In this document: in pieces, positions 51,013-60,270 of the stretch
Layout of the letters: the number at the start of each line of letters is the position of its first letter
How positions within the stretch are numbered: the first letter of the stretch is position 1
DNA from: Chloroflexota bacterium
GTDB lineage: Bacteria; Chloroflexota; UBA6077; SHYK01
Reading direction: 5' to 3'
DNA: 64,000 nt
Assembly (NCBI GenBank): GCA_009692845.1
Contig: SHYK01000004.1
Coordinates: 62,001-126,000 of the forward strand
The notes under the pieces: model-generated
Database searches by the model: none
Told to the model about the DNA's origin: nothing
The model's input: the letters and a program-made list of their open reading frames with translations, nothing else
Position numbers and translations under genes: made by a program

Positions 51013-51321
51013 ATGACACAAGCTACCAGCACGAAGCTGGCCCCCTTGGCCGATCGTGTAGTGGTACGCCCCACCGAAGAAGCAGAGGTCACCAAGAGTG
51101 GCATCCTTCTTCCAGACACCGCCAAGGAACGCCCCCAGAAGGGCGAGGTGATCGCGGCAGGGCCCGGCCGCGTTCTAGAAAATGGATCGCGGCTAGCGAT
51201 GGAAGTCAAAGTTGGCCAAACGATCCTCTACGCCAAGTACGCCGGCACGGAATTCAAGCTTGATGACGAAGAATATCTGATCTTGCGCGAGGCGGACGTG
51301 CTCGCCATCGTAAACGACTAG
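51013..51321 (+). CDS. groES: Co-chaperonin GroES
   Basis: 102 residues. The 10-kDa lid of the GroEL folding chamber: [20 protein letters not shown], the mobile loop ([20 protein letters not shown]), and [20 protein letters not shown] near the end. GAAGGAGG ribosome site a few bases before the ATG. It is 11 bp upstream of groEL in one operon and controlled by CIRCE. Confidence 0.97.
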   Translation: MTQATSTKLAPLADRVVVRPTEEAEVTKSGILLPDTAKERPQKGEVIAAGPGRVLENGSRLAMEVKVGQTILYAKYAGTEFKLDDEEYLILREADVLAIVND

Positions 51322-51332
51322 GAGGAAAACGA

Positions 51333-52961
51333 ATGCCCGCGAAGCAACTGGAGTTCAGCGAGGCCGCTCGCAAGTCACTCAAGAGCGGCATCGATATTAT
51401 GGCAGAGGCGGTGAAGTCGACCCTCGGCCCGCGCGGCCGCCACGTCGCTCTCGACAAGAAATTTGGTGCGCCGAACGTAACCCATGACGGCGTGACGGTC
51501 GCCAAGGAGATCGAGCTCGAAGATCCCTTTGAGAACATGGGCGCCCAGCTACTCAAAGAAGCAGCGACCAAAACGAACGATGTGGCTGGTGACGGCACCA
51601 CCACGGCAACCGTGCTGGCTCAAGCCATCGTCACCGAGGGCCTGAAAAACGTCGCCGCCGGCGCGAACCCCATGCTGATGAAGCGCGGACTCGAGAAGGC
51701 GCTCGCCGTGGTAGTCGACGCGATCAAGGCAATGTCGACTCCCGTCCAGGGCCGCGATGACATCGCCCACATTGCGACGATCTCGGCCGCCGACGACAAC
51801 ATTGGCAACATCCTCGCTGACATCTTCGACAAGGTCGGCAAGGATGGCGTCATCACCGTTGAAGATGGAAAGGGACTCGGGATCGAAGTCGAATTCACCG
51901 AGGGTATGAAGTTCGACCGGGGCTATATCAGCCCCTACTTCGTGACCAGCGCCGAGAAAATGGAGGCGATCCTCGAGGAACCCTATATCCTCGTCACAGA
52001 CAAGAAGATCAGTGCAATCGCTGACCTGCTGCCACTGCTCGAGAAAGTCCTCCAGAGCGGAAAAAAGGACATGCTGATCATCGCGGAAGACGTCGAAGGC
52101 GACGCCCTCGCTACTCTGGTCGTGAACAAGCTGCGGGGAACCCTGAACGCGCTCGCCGTGAAGGCCCCCGGATTCGGCGACCGCCGCAAGGAAATGCTGC
52201 AGGACATGGCCATTATGAGTGGTGCAACCGTGATCTCCGATGAGACCGGCCGCAAGCTCGATTCCGCCACGCTCGAAGATCTCGGCCGCTGCCGCCGAAC
52301 AGTCTCGAACAAGGACGAAACCACGATCGTCGAAGGTCGGGGCTCCTCCGACGCCATCCAAGCGCGGGTCACCCAGATCAAGGCGCAAATCGAGATCACT
52401 ACTTCTGATTACGACCGCGAAAAGCTCCAGGAGCGGCTTGCGAAGCTCTCCGGCGGCGTGGCGGTAGTCCAGGTCGGCGCAGCCACGGAATCCGAACAGA
52501 AGCTGCGCAAGTCTCGGGTGGACGATGCCATCTCGGCGACCAAGGCGGCGGCTGAAGAAGGCATAGTCTCAGGCGGCGGTGTAGCACTGCTCAATGCCGC
52601 CGGCAAGCTAATCGACTTCAAGCTCGATGGTGACGAGGGCGTAGGCGTCCGCGCACTGCGGCGGGCACTCGAGGAGCCGCTCCGCCAGATTGCCGAGAAC
52701 GGCGGCTTCGAAGGGTCCGTCGTCGTCGAAGAGGTCCGACGCCAGCAGAAGGCCCAGAATTCGCTAAACGTCGGGTTTGACGTGCTTGCCGAGGAATACA
52801 CAGACCTGGTGGCGCGCGGGATCATTGACCCGGCCAAGGTCGTTCGCTCGGCCGCGGAAAATGCGGTCTCCATTGCCGCGATGATCCTCACGACGGAGGC
52901 GCTCATCACCGACATTCCCGAGAAGAATCCAGCGGGTGCCATGCCGCACATGGATTACTAA
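51333..52961 (+). CDS. groEL: Chaperonin GroEL
   Basis: 542 residues; ATP-driven folding chamber. Highly conserved: [40 protein letters not shown], the ATP site [17 protein letters not shown] and [19 protein letters not shown]. The C-terminus is [12 protein letters not shown]-like ([12 protein letters not shown]) and lacks the Gly-Gly-Met repeats of many GroELs. AGGAGG ribosome site at 51321-51326. A perfect terminator follows. Confidence 0.97.
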   Translation: MPAKQLEFSEAARKSLKSGIDIMAEAVKSTLGPRGRHVALDKKFGAPNVTHDGVTVAKEIELEDPFENMGAQLLKEAATKTNDVAGDGTTTATVLAQAIVTEGLKNVAAGANPMLMKRGLEKALAVVVDAIKAMSTPVQGRDDIAHIATISAADDNIGNILADIFDKVGKDGVITVEDGKGLGIEVEFTEGMKFDRGYISPYFVTSAEKMEAILEEPYILVTDKKISAIADLLPLLEKVLQSGKKDMLIIAEDVEGDALATLVVNKLRGTLNALAVKAPGFGDRRKEMLQDMAIMSGATVISDETGRKLDSATLEDLGRCRRTVSNKDETTIVEGRGSSDAIQARVTQIKAQIEITTSDYDREKLQERLAKLSGGVAVVQVGAATESEQKLRKSRVDDAISATKAAAEEGIVSGGGVALLNAAGKLIDFKLDGDEGVGVRALRRALEEPLRQIAENGGFEGSVVVEEVRRQQKAQNSLNVGFDVLAEEYTDLVARGIIDPAKVVRSAAENAVSIAAMILTTEALITDIPEKNPAGAMPHMDY

Positions 52962-52970
52962 CTAGGATCC

Positions 52971-53015
52971 GTACAAAAAAGAGGCCCCCAAGGCGTGGGG
53001 GCCTCTTTTTTGTAC
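52971..53015. terminator. Terminator of groESL, bidirectional
   Basis: A perfect 20-bp stem (52971-52990 with 52996-53015) around a 5-base loop AGGCG, with A6/T6 flanks giving a T-tract on both strands. It also serves the convergent gene at 53017. Confidence 0.95.
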
Positions 53016-53016
53016 C

Positions 53017-53352
53017 CTACTCCAGCGTAACCGAGCCTCGACGGCGCGGTTCACCGTTCAGGTAGACGTGACTCAACGGGACAATTCTGAATAGGACCCA
53101 GACCTCACCAGGGGCCTGAGCCTGAACCACTGCCGAAATCACTCGGGCAAGCTCCTGCCCATGTCGCATGAGCTGCTCATCAGAGCTGAGCTCGATCCAC
53201 ACCTCGGTCGCGGTGTACTCACCTTCCACCACAATGCGGCGGACCACTACGTCTTCTAGCCGAGCGCGGAACACGCCAGCGATGCCCTCGCGCAGGGCCG
53301 ATTGGGCCGCGCCGAACAGCCAGGCGGTTCCGTAGAAATCAGCAAAGATCAT
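53017..53352 (-). CDS. Conserved small protein, unknown
   Basis: 111 residues from ATG 53352 (MIFADFYGTAWLFGAAQSAL). A compact alpha/beta protein without membrane segments or signal (DVVVRRIVVEGEYTATEVWI, RVISAVVQAQAPGEVWVLFR). The last stretch HVYLNGEPRRRGSVTLE follows. I do not recognise it. The start overlaps nothing; the TPR gene stop lies 26 bp upstream, so the two may be co-transcribed. Confidence 0.65.
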   Translation of the reverse strand: MIFADFYGTAWLFGAAQSALREGIAGVFRARLEDVVVRRIVVEGEYTATEVWIELSSDEQLMRHGQELARVISAVVQAQAPGEVWVLFRIVPLSHVYLNGEPRRRGSVTLE

Positions 53353-53377
53353 CTGAACCCAGTTTGAACGATTTGGC

Positions 53378-54505
53378 TCAGGAACGCGAGCGGGCGATCT
53401 TGACCGCTTCCAGCCCATCTCGAGCGCCATCGAGCTGGGGATTGACCGCAAGCGCGGCCTGGAACTGAGCCTGGGCAGCGTCCAATTGGTCGGACTTCAA
53501 ATAGACCCAGCCCAGAACGTGCTGGTAGGTGCTCAGCCGATCCCGGTTGTGCTCCAGCCGAATCGCCGCTTCGAGGGGCTCGCGCGCTCTTTCGTAGTCG
53601 CCCAGAAAATACCGCGCGGTGCCCAGTTGCCCCTGTGCCGTCCCGTAAGCCGGATCCAATTGCGTGGCCTCCTCGAGGTAGGGAAGCGCGGCGGGGACAT
53701 CTCCCTGAGTAAGATAAAGCAGTGCCATACCAACCCGGGGCCTGGCGTCGGCAGGTGCTAGCGTCATCGCCATGCGGAACCGCTGAGTCGCGGCATCATT
53801 CCGACCCAGGGCCCGAAGCACGTTGCCCAGCGAAAAGTAGAGGTGCGAGTAGCTGGGTGCAACGCCAATCGCCCGCTCATAGGCGTCAGCCGCCTCAATG
53901 TACTGCCCGCCCGTCTCGTAGAGGTAGCCCCGGACCCGCTGCGGCTCCACGCCCTCCGGGTCGAGAGCGATAGCTCGGTCGAGGGACCGCCAGCCGTCAG
54001 CAAGCTGGTAGCGATCCGCTTGAGTTTCGGCCAGAAATGCATAGGCTTCGGCTAGGTTCGGATCAAGATCAATGCTTCGACGCGCCGCCGCGGTGGCGCC
54101 GTCCACGTCACCCGCCCAATCCAGTGCGAGCGCGAGGGTCGAATAGGCGGTCGCCTTCCGTGGCGAGAGTTCCACGGCTCGGCGGGCGTGACCTGCTGCG
54201 TCGGGCGCCTTGTACTGAAATGTCAGGGAGCGCGCCCAGCCGATCTCGGCATCTGCTGAGGCGCGGTCGAGGGAAGCCGCCTGAGCATAATTACTTTCAG
54301 CCGTTTGCCACTCGCCCGCCCTGATTGCCTCATCGCCGGCGGCCAGCACCCCGAAAAGCTCGCTGGCCGGAGGTGCGGCCACTGCTTCGAGTGTCTCGGT
54401 TCGTGGCCACAGCAAGTGCATGCTGACGGCCGCGGCCGAGATGCCAATTAGACCGCTAGCAAGAAGCCAACCACCCCGGAAACCGCGGCGCCTACGAAGC
54501 TCCAC
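53378..54505 (-). CDS. TPR protein with N-terminal membrane anchor
   Basis: 375 residues. A basic N-terminus with one transmembrane helix (WLLASGLIGISAAAVSMHLL) is followed by about eight TPR units (EAIRAGEWQTAESNYAQAAS, AYEFLAETQADRYQLADGWR-like units, RFRMAMTLAPADARPRVGMA). The TPR array lies outside the cytoplasm or in the periplasm-like space, where it could scaffold envelope complexes. Partner unknown. ATG 54505. Confidence 0.82.
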   Translation of the reverse strand: MELRRRRGFRGGWLLASGLIGISAAAVSMHLLWPRTETLEAVAAPPASELFGVLAAGDEAIRAGEWQTAESNYAQAASLDRASADAEIGWARSLTFQYKAPDAAGHARRAVELSPRKATAYSTLALALDWAGDVDGATAAARRSIDLDPNLAEAYAFLAETQADRYQLADGWRSLDRAIALDPEGVEPQRVRGYLYETGGQYIEAADAYERAIGVAPSYSHLYFSLGNVLRALGRNDAATQRFRMAMTLAPADARPRVGMALLYLTQGDVPAALPYLEEATQLDPAYGTAQGQLGTARYFLGDYERAREPLEAAIRLEHNRDRLSTYQHVLGWVYLKSDQLDAAQAQFQAALAVNPQLDGARDGLEAVKIARSRS

Positions 54506-54772
54506 GACCCCTCGGATCCACCTTCATGAGCGCGGCGAGTTTACGCTTTCATTATGGCAAGTTGCAAGAAAACTGTGCCGCAATTGTTCTCTATTGGCTG
54601 GGAGCGAACGCTGGTTGGCGCCCACGCGCCACATCCGGCGGTCGAGCAACCAGCTTTTGGCGTCCCACGACTCCGGAGCCTTATAATCGGGCACCGAGCG
54701 GCGAGCGGCATTGGCAATGAAGCAATTCTTCTTGCAACGACGCGACTTTTATCTTATTTTTAGGTATCGTCA
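54506..54772. other. Intergenic region upstream of rpmH
   Basis: 267 bp between divergent genes. A TATAAT (54682-54687) is the best -10 candidate for rpmH, with TTGGCG 19 bp upstream as a poor -35. I looked for DnaA boxes (TTATCCACA-like) because rpmH is often near oriC and found none. No gene here. Confidence 0.4.
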
Positions 54773-54910
54773 ATGCCCAAACGGACTTATCAGCCGAAAC
54801 GCATTCCCCGCAAACGTGAGCACGGCTTCCTCAAGCGCATGAGCTCACCAGGCGGTCGCGAAGTTCTGCATCGCCGTCGGCTCCGAGGCCGTAAGCGGCT
54901 CACGGTTTAG
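54773..54910 (+). CDS. rpmH: Ribosomal protein L34
   Basis: 45 residues from ATG 54773: [20 protein letters not shown] and [20 protein letters not shown], ending KRLTV. This is the standard small basic L34 of the 50S subunit, seen whole in the sequence. It starts the conserved rpmH-rnpA-yidD-yidC-jag cluster. Confidence 0.97.
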   Translation: MPKRTYQPKRIPRKREHGFLKRMSSPGGREVLHRRRLRGRKRLTV

Positions 54911-54936
54911 CGTCGCCGGCCAGCAACCGACTGGCC

Positions 54937-55323
54937 ATGCATCGGGAATCGCGGTTACGTCGGAGCGCCGATTTTGACCGGGCGCGTTCCGGCGGACGAG
55001 GTTGGTCACACGATATTCTGGTGTGCTACGTCTTTCTTCGGGAAGAGCCCGGCCCCCTTCGGGTGGGCATTATTGTTAGCCGACGAGTCGGAAACGCGGT
55101 CGTCCGCAATCTGGTCAAGCGACGAATCCGAGAGGCCACCCGCGCTTTGTACCCAGAGCTTGCTCCACAGCGAGACCTCGTGGTGATCGCCCGGCCGAAG
55201 ATTGTCGACCACTCCCTCGCGGACATTCGCCGCACCCTCTACTCGCTTTTTCGGCGGGCCGGCCTCACAATCGATCCCGAGACGGCGAAGAATGCCTTCA
55301 CCAGCGGTCCGACGGACAGTTAA
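54937..55323 (+). CDS. rnpA: Ribonuclease P protein component
   Basis: 128 residues. Basic protein subunit of RNase P, which trims tRNA 5' ends. The signature RNxVKRRIRE-type region is [20 protein letters not shown], after [17 protein letters not shown] 54937 directly follows rpmH. The C-terminus extends about 15 residues beyond the usual core. Confidence 0.95.
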   Translation: MHRESRLRRSADFDRARSGGRGWSHDILVCYVFLREEPGPLRVGIIVSRRVGNAVVRNLVKRRIREATRALYPELAPQRDLVVIARPKIVDHSLADIRRTLYSLFRRAGLTIDPETAKNAFTSGPTDS

Positions 55324-55325
55324 CT

Positions 55326-55595
55326 TTGAAGACAGTGGCGCTCGGCATCATTTCTTTCTACCGCATGGCTATTTCGCCCGCTCTGTCTGCCTCCTGTCGG
55401 TACCTACCCACTTGTAGCCAGTACTGTTCGGAGGCGATCGAACGACATGGAATGCTCCGCGGCGGGTGGCTTACCGTGCAGCGCATCGCGCGCTGCCATC
55501 CATTCCATGCCGCCGGGTACGACCCTGTCCCTGAAATCGAGCCCCTCGGTAGCCAAACACTGCGAAAGGATAAGAACTCCATTTGGAAGCCCTAA
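55326..55595 (+). CDS. yidD: Membrane protein insertion efficiency factor YidD
   Basis: 89 residues from TTG 55326. Diagnostic YidD pattern: [53 protein letters not shown], including the three conserved Cys. It aids YidC-dependent insertion. Overlaps the next gene's start by 13 bp. Confidence 0.94.
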   Translation: MKTVALGIISFYRMAISPALSASCRYLPTCSQYCSEAIERHGMLRGGWLTVQRIARCHPFHAAGYDPVPEIEPLGSQTLRKDKNSIWKP

Positions 55596-56413
55596 CCAGT
55601 CTATGGAATAGCCTGCTCGTTTGGCCGATCGAGGGCGCACTTCTCTATCTCACCCAGAGCCTTGGGAACGCAGGTATCGCGATCATCGTTTTCACGATCG
55701 CCGTGCGTACGCTGATGCTGCCGCTGACCATGAAACAAGTGCAGTCGCAGCGGGCCATGATGCTGCTGCAGCCTCGCCTGAAAGAGCTCCAACGGCGCCA
55801 CAGTGGAGATCGCCAGCGAATCGCCCAGGAACAGATGCGGCTTTACAAAGAGGCCGGGGTGAATCCGGTGGCCGGATGCCTGCCTCTGGTACTCCAAATG
55901 CCGATCTGGATCGCTCTGTATTCCGCCCTGAACAACCTCACCAGCCACACTGAGTCATTTCAGGGTTCGTTTCTGTGGATTGCAAATCTCGCGCAGAGCT
56001 CGACTCCGAACTGGCCCGACGTCCTGACGGAGCCTTCCACCTTAAGCCTGCTTATTCTTCCCGTCCTGGCTGCCGGCACCCAGTGGATGGTTCAGAAAAT
56101 GTCCACCATGCCGACTGTCGATCCTCAGCAGCAACAGATGAACCGCATGATGGAATTCATGCCCATCATGTTTCTGGTCTTCTCGCTGCAGGTCGGTGCA
56201 GGGTTGGCGCTCTACTGGGTGGTCTCGAACGTCTACACCATTGTTCAACAACGAGTATTGGTCGGCTGGGGAAGTCTCCCATTCTTCGGTTCTTCGCTGC
56301 CCGCCACTGGCGGTTCCGCCCAGGAAACGAATGGCACCAAGAACGAACCAAGCGAAGGTCCTCGTCGCATTGGACCAACACCGCCCCCCCGCCGCCGAAG
56401 GAGAGGAAAGTAG
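55583..56413 (+). CDS. yidC: Membrane protein insertase YidC
   Basis: 276 residues, TTG start 55583; short Gram-positive/OxaI-like form without the large periplasmic domain. [20 protein letters not shown] with the conserved Arg, [20 protein letters not shown] (cytoplasmic coiled coil), [50 protein letters not shown]. About five membrane helices and a basic, Arg-rich C-terminal tail. Confidence 0.95.
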   Translation: MEALTSLWNSLLVWPIEGALLYLTQSLGNAGIAIIVFTIAVRTLMLPLTMKQVQSQRAMMLLQPRLKELQRRHSGDRQRIAQEQMRLYKEAGVNPVAGCLPLVLQMPIWIALYSALNNLTSHTESFQGSFLWIANLAQSSTPNWPDVLTEPSTLSLLILPVLAAGTQWMVQKMSTMPTVDPQQQQMNRMMEFMPIMFLVFSLQVGAGLALYWVVSNVYTIVQQRVLVGWGSLPFFGSSLPATGGSAQETNGTKNEPSEGPRRIGPTPPPRRRRRGK

Positions 56414-56416
56414 TCC

Positions 56417-57256
56417 ATGGCTGCTGAAAGTATTGAGGTGCGTGCCCGAACCAAGGAAGACGCAATTCGCCAAGCCCTGGAACAACTCGGTGTATCTCGC
56501 GACGAGGTCGAAGTTGAGGTGCTCGAAGAGGGACGGTCGGGTGTCTTCGGAGTCGGCTCCCAGGACGCTAGAGTTCGGGTGACCGTTCTTGAAGAATACC
56601 TTGACGCGGACGAACCGGAGGACGAGTCCCCCCAACCTTTTACTCGAGATCAACAAGAACCAGAAGACGAGGACGGAGGGGACGAGGACCTAGGCGATGA
56701 AGAAGACGAGGATGATGGAGAAGAACCGGAGGCCCAGCCTCGGTTTAGCGACGAGGACACCGAAACGGCCCGGGGGACGCTCGAGCAAATGCTCGATCTA
56801 CTGGAGTTTCCCAATGTGGTGACCGTATCCGGGGTGGATCGCGATGGAAATACCACGAATATCCATCTCGACGTCGCTGCCGAGGAGGTTGGCCTGATGA
56901 TCGGCCGTCGCGGCGAAACGTTGGCCAACCTCCAGTTTCTTCTCAATGCCTGCCTCAGCAGCACGCTAGGCAGATCGATCAGGGTCATTGTGGACATTGA
57001 GCACTATCGCGACCGTCGTGAACAATCCTTGCGTGGCATCGCGCTTAGAGCCGCCGACCAGGTGCGACGCGAGCGACAGCCAGTGACCCTGGAGCCCATG
57101 CCCCCGAACGAGCGGCGGATCATTCACGTCGCTTTGCAGGCGAGTCCGTACGTGGCCACCGAATCCACAGGAGAAGGCCCCGAACGGAGGGTGATCATCT
57201 CCCCCAAAACCGCCTCATCAGGCCGGCGGCCAAGCAACGGCTATCGCAGAGGGTGA
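56417..57256 (+). CDS. jag: RNA-binding protein KhpB/Jag
   Basis: 279 residues. N-terminal Jag domain (SIEVRARTKEDAIRQALEQL, VEVLEEGRSGVFGVGSQDAR), a long Asp/Glu-rich linker (about 75-115), a KH domain with GLMIGRRGETLANLQFLLNA and a C-terminal R3H domain (RRIIHVALQASPYVATESTG). Known partner of YidC genes and of KhpA. It is 3 bp after yidC. Confidence 0.94.
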   Translation: MAAESIEVRARTKEDAIRQALEQLGVSRDEVEVEVLEEGRSGVFGVGSQDARVRVTVLEEYLDADEPEDESPQPFTRDQQEPEDEDGGDEDLGDEEDEDDGEEPEAQPRFSDEDTETARGTLEQMLDLLEFPNVVTVSGVDRDGNTTNIHLDVAAEEVGLMIGRRGETLANLQFLLNACLSSTLGRSIRVIVDIEHYRDRREQSLRGIALRAADQVRRERQPVTLEPMPPNERRIIHVALQASPYVATESTGEGPERRVIISPKTASSGRRPSNGYRRG

Positions 57257-57340
57257 CCAGGCGCCGGCGTACCTCGTCACCGGAAATTCGCGCATCCCCG
57301 CCCAAGCCGAGGCTTCGAAGCTCCTGGGCGCGGACGGACC

Positions 57341-58066
57341 GTGATCAGCATCTCGGCGGTCCTACCGGCGTATAACGAGGAGGCCGTGATTGGCTCAACC
57401 GCGCGCGCGGTTGCCGATGCGTTGTCGACTTGCACGGACAGCTACGAGGTGATTGTCGTCAACGATGGGTCACGTGATCGTACGGCGGCGGTCATCGACG
57501 ACTTACACGCCTCCCGCCCGGAGATTCGGTGCGTCAGCCACCCCACCAATCGCGGCTACGGAGAGGCCCTGAGAACCGGTCTGAACGCGGGCGGCAAAGA
57601 GTGGCTCTTCATCACCGACGGGGACGGTCAGTTCGATCCGACCGAGATCGAGCGGTTTCTCCCCCAGACAGACAACGCAGAACTGGTCATTGGGTTCCGA
57701 GCGCCCCGCAAAGATCCCTTCATCCGGAAGCTCAACGCCCTTGGCTGGAAGGCAGTAGTCCACCTCCTTTTCGGCTACACGGCTCGTGACATCGACTGTG
57801 CCTTCAAGCTGCTGCGAAAGGACATTTGGCATCACGTCGAGGTGCATTCAGGAGGCGCCACTTTTAGTGCGGAGCTCCTCGTGAAAGCTCGGCAGTGCGG
57901 TTATGAAGTAGTCGAGCTCCCAGTCACCCACCTCCCCCGACGGGCGGGTCAAGCGACGGGGGCCCGGCCGCGGGTCATTCTTCGAGCGTTTCGGGACATC
58001 ATTCGACTCAGGCTGGCGCTTAAGCCCTGTCCTGAGGGCGCTCCCGAGTCACATGGCGAACGCTGA
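57341..58066 (+). CDS. Glycosyltransferase family 2 (polyprenol-phosphate sugar synthase-like)
   Basis: 241 residues, GTG start 57341. A GT-A fold: SAVLPAYNEEAVIGST, VIVVNDGSRDRTAAVIDDLH, the DxD-like FITDGDGQFDPTEIERFL and LTRARDIDC-type region (YTARDIDCAFKLLRKDIW). It ends GQATGARPRVILRAFRDI. Close to polyprenyl-phosphate mannose/glucose synthases, so it could supply lipid-linked sugar to the two GT-C enzymes. It overlaps the GT4 gene by 14 bp. Confidence 0.88.
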   Translation: MISISAVLPAYNEEAVIGSTARAVADALSTCTDSYEVIVVNDGSRDRTAAVIDDLHASRPEIRCVSHPTNRGYGEALRTGLNAGGKEWLFITDGDGQFDPTEIERFLPQTDNAELVIGFRAPRKDPFIRKLNALGWKAVVHLLFGYTARDIDCAFKLLRKDIWHHVEVHSGGATFSAELLVKARQCGYEVVELPVTHLPRRAGQATGARPRVILRAFRDIIRLRLALKPCPEGAPESHGER

Positions 58067-59327
58067 TGAGGGCCAGGTCGCCGAGCAAGCCCGGGGCGGT
58101 GCCGCTTCTCGAGAACTGCTACCGGTCGAAGTGCTCGCAATCGCACCAACCCCTTTTTTTGGCGACTACGGGTGCCACGTGCGGATCCTGGAAGAGAGCC
58201 GGGCACTTCAATCCTGGGGCATCCACACGACGGTGGCAACCTATCCATTTGGCCGTGATGTTGGAACCGTACGCCTGCATCGAGCAGCTCGCTTTCCCGG
58301 CCAGCGTCGAATCGCCCCCGGTTCTTCACGGCAAAAATTTTCGTTAGACGCTGCTCTTGCGTTGACCGCCCTCCGGGCGGCGGCTATCGAGCGACCCGAC
58401 ATCATTCATGGGCACCTGCACGAGGGCGCATTGATCGGCTGGCTAGTCGCGCGGATCTTCCGAGTGCCCCTGGTTTTCGATTTTCAGGGCAGCCTCACCT
58501 CGGAAATGGTCGATCATCGTTTTCTGGCGGTGGGCTCGGGAACCCATCGGGCGTTCAGGCGATTAGAGCAGTGGATCGTCGAGCGGCCGGATGCCACCGT
58601 CACGAGCACCCAGGGCGGCGCTGACTTGCTGATCAACGAGTTTGGCCGGCCTGCCGCGAGCGTTTGCGTGGTTCCCGACGGGGTGGATACCAACGAATTC
58701 AGGCCGATCTGGGAGATGGTTGGCGAAGACGGTCAACTCGAACGCTCAGCACGACTCCGCGCGGAGATGGGGATTCCTCCCGACCGGACCGTAATCGTTT
58801 ACCTGGGGCTCCTCGCGGAATATCAGGGAATCACCCATTTGCTCCACGCTGCGGAACTCCTGGTTCGCCAGGGGCAGACCGTCCACTTTCTTATCATGGG
58901 CTTTCCCGGCGAAGCAGCCTACGAGCAGGTCGCCATCGCGCTCGGCCTAGCAGGACACATAACTTTCACGGGCGCGATTCCCTACGAGCGCGCAGCTGAG
59001 TACCTTGCCCTGGGAGATATCGCGGTCTCTCCGAAGATCTCCGAGACGGAGGGCAACGGCAAGCTACTCGACTACATCGCCATGGGGCTGCCGACCGTGA
59101 GTTTCGACACTAAATCGAGCCGAGAGATTCTTGGAGATCTCGGCCTTTATGCAGAACGCGGCAATCCGGCCGATTTAGCCCGCAAGATTCAGGACCTTAT
59201 CGACGATCCGGACGCTGCCCTGGAGCGAGGACGGCTTTTGAGGAAAAAGGCCGTCGAACTCCACAACTGGGAGCGATCCGCCCAGCTACTCGTGGACACC
59301 TATCGGCGCCTACTCGGCCAACGTTAG
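58053..59327 (+). CDS. Glycosyltransferase family 4
   Basis: 424 residues, ATG 58053. GT-B enzyme: APTPFFGDYGCHVRILEESR, HLHEGALIGWLVARIFRVPL, the donor domain VIVYLGLLAEYQGITHLLHA and SPKISETEGNGKLLDYIAMG (Glu pair for donor ribose), ending ELHNWERSAQLLVDTYRRLL. Donor and acceptor are not known. It is co-transcribed with the GT2 gene before it. Confidence 0.88.
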   Translation: MANADEGQVAEQARGGAASRELLPVEVLAIAPTPFFGDYGCHVRILEESRALQSWGIHTTVATYPFGRDVGTVRLHRAARFPGQRRIAPGSSRQKFSLDAALALTALRAAAIERPDIIHGHLHEGALIGWLVARIFRVPLVFDFQGSLTSEMVDHRFLAVGSGTHRAFRRLEQWIVERPDATVTSTQGGADLLINEFGRPAASVCVVPDGVDTNEFRPIWEMVGEDGQLERSARLRAEMGIPPDRTVIVYLGLLAEYQGITHLLHAAELLVRQGQTVHFLIMGFPGEAAYEQVAIALGLAGHITFTGAIPYERAAEYLALGDIAVSPKISETEGNGKLLDYIAMGLPTVSFDTKSSREILGDLGLYAERGNPADLARKIQDLIDDPDAALERGRLLRKKAVELHNWERSAQLLVDTYRRLLGQR

Positions 59328-59367
59328 GAAATCGAACCGGCTACCAAGTGCCGGTCCGATTTCCTAA
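59324..59367. terminator. Hairpin between convergent genes
   Basis: TTAGGAAATCG (59324-59334) pairs with CGATTTCCTAA (59357-59367) and an inner CCGGC/GCCGG (59337-59341 / 59350-59354) continues the stem. It overlaps the GT4 stop. No T-tract, so termination is inferred from position. Confidence 0.55.
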
Positions 59368-59386
59368 GGGCAAGACTCGCCCGACG

Positions 59387-59533
59387 TTACTTAGCGGTCG
59401 CCCCAATCTTGAACATCTTCGTTCCGCACTTCTCGCAGGTCCCACGAGTCGCTGGCCGACCGTTCTTGAGCGTAACCTGCTCTACCCCCTGCATGCTTCG
59501 AGACGCGCGGCACTTTACGCAGTAACCATCCAT
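59387..59533 (-). CDS. DUF5679 family small zinc-binding protein
   Basis: 48 residues from ATG 59533: MDGYCVKCRASRSMQGVEQV, then TLKNGRPATRGTCEKCGTKM and FKIGATAK. Two CxxC pairs (CVKC, CEKC) form a zinc ribbon. This matches the small DUF5679 proteins found in Chloroflexota and Actinobacteria; function unknown. It is convergent with the GT4 gene. Confidence 0.85.
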   Translation of the reverse strand: MDGYCVKCRASRSMQGVEQVTLKNGRPATRGTCEKCGTKMFKIGATAK

Positions 59534-59736
59534 GAGTGTTGCCTCCGGTTGTGCGATTTTTCGTGCCTACGCAGGCACTGATTGCATTCTACCTATCAAA
59601 CGCCAGGCACGCCCGTGCGTAACACGTCTGTGATCACCGTTTTGGTGTCTCGCAGTCGCCTCGCCTGATCGAACTCGGCGCCGCTGCCCTATACTGCCCT
59701 TCGCTCTGGCGGATTTGGGTTAGGAGAGACGGAGCC

Positions 59737-60192
59737 TTGGAGCGGACGCTCGTCATCGTGAAGCCAGATGGAGTCCAGCGGAGTCTGGTCAGCTCGATTC
59801 TGGGCCGCCTGGAGATCCGGGGCCTGAAGCTAGTGGGACTAAAGTTCATGCGGGTGACCCCTGAGCTTGCCCAACGGCACTACGCAGTTCATCGGGAAAA
59901 GCCCTTCTTTGGCGAGCTCGTAGCCTTCATAACATCCAGCCCCGTGGCCGTCGCTGCTTTCGAAGGGCCAAATGTCGTCGCGGTCGTTCGATCGATCGTC
60001 GGGGCAACAAATCCGGCCGCTTCAGCGCCGGGAACCATCCGGGGCGACCTCGCGCTCGACGTTCTCCACAACCTGATCCACGCTTCCGATGCCCCGGACA
60101 CGGCCCAGGCCGAGCTTGCACTCTGGTTTCAGCCAGATGAGCTAGTGACCTGGCAGCGGGACACCGATCATTGGATAGCGGCCGAGAGCTAA
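59737..60192 (+). CDS. ndk: Nucleoside diphosphate kinase
   Basis: 151 residues, TTG start 59737 with an AGGAG-like site. Balances NTP pools by a phospho-His intermediate. TLVIVKPDGVQRSL at the N-terminus, HYAVHREKPFFGELVAFI, VRSIVGATNPAASAPGTIRG, and NLIHASDAPDTAQAEL with the catalytic His at about residue 115. It fits well with nrdJ in nucleotide metabolism, though the two are 11 kb apart. Confidence 0.95.
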   Translation: MERTLVIVKPDGVQRSLVSSILGRLEIRGLKLVGLKFMRVTPELAQRHYAVHREKPFFGELVAFITSSPVAVAAFEGPNVVAVVRSIVGATNPAASAPGTIRGDLALDVLHNLIHASDAPDTAQAELALWFQPDELVTWQRDTDHWIAAES

Positions 60193-60270
60193 AGCTCTGA
60201 TTGGTGTGGGGGGACCGTCTGAGGCACAAATGCTGGGCCGTCCCTCCGCTCCGCATGGTAAAATTGACGG

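Noticed and set aside
54506-54772. oriC next to rpmH
   Set aside because: No cluster of DnaA boxes or AT-rich unwinding region, and no dnaA nearby.
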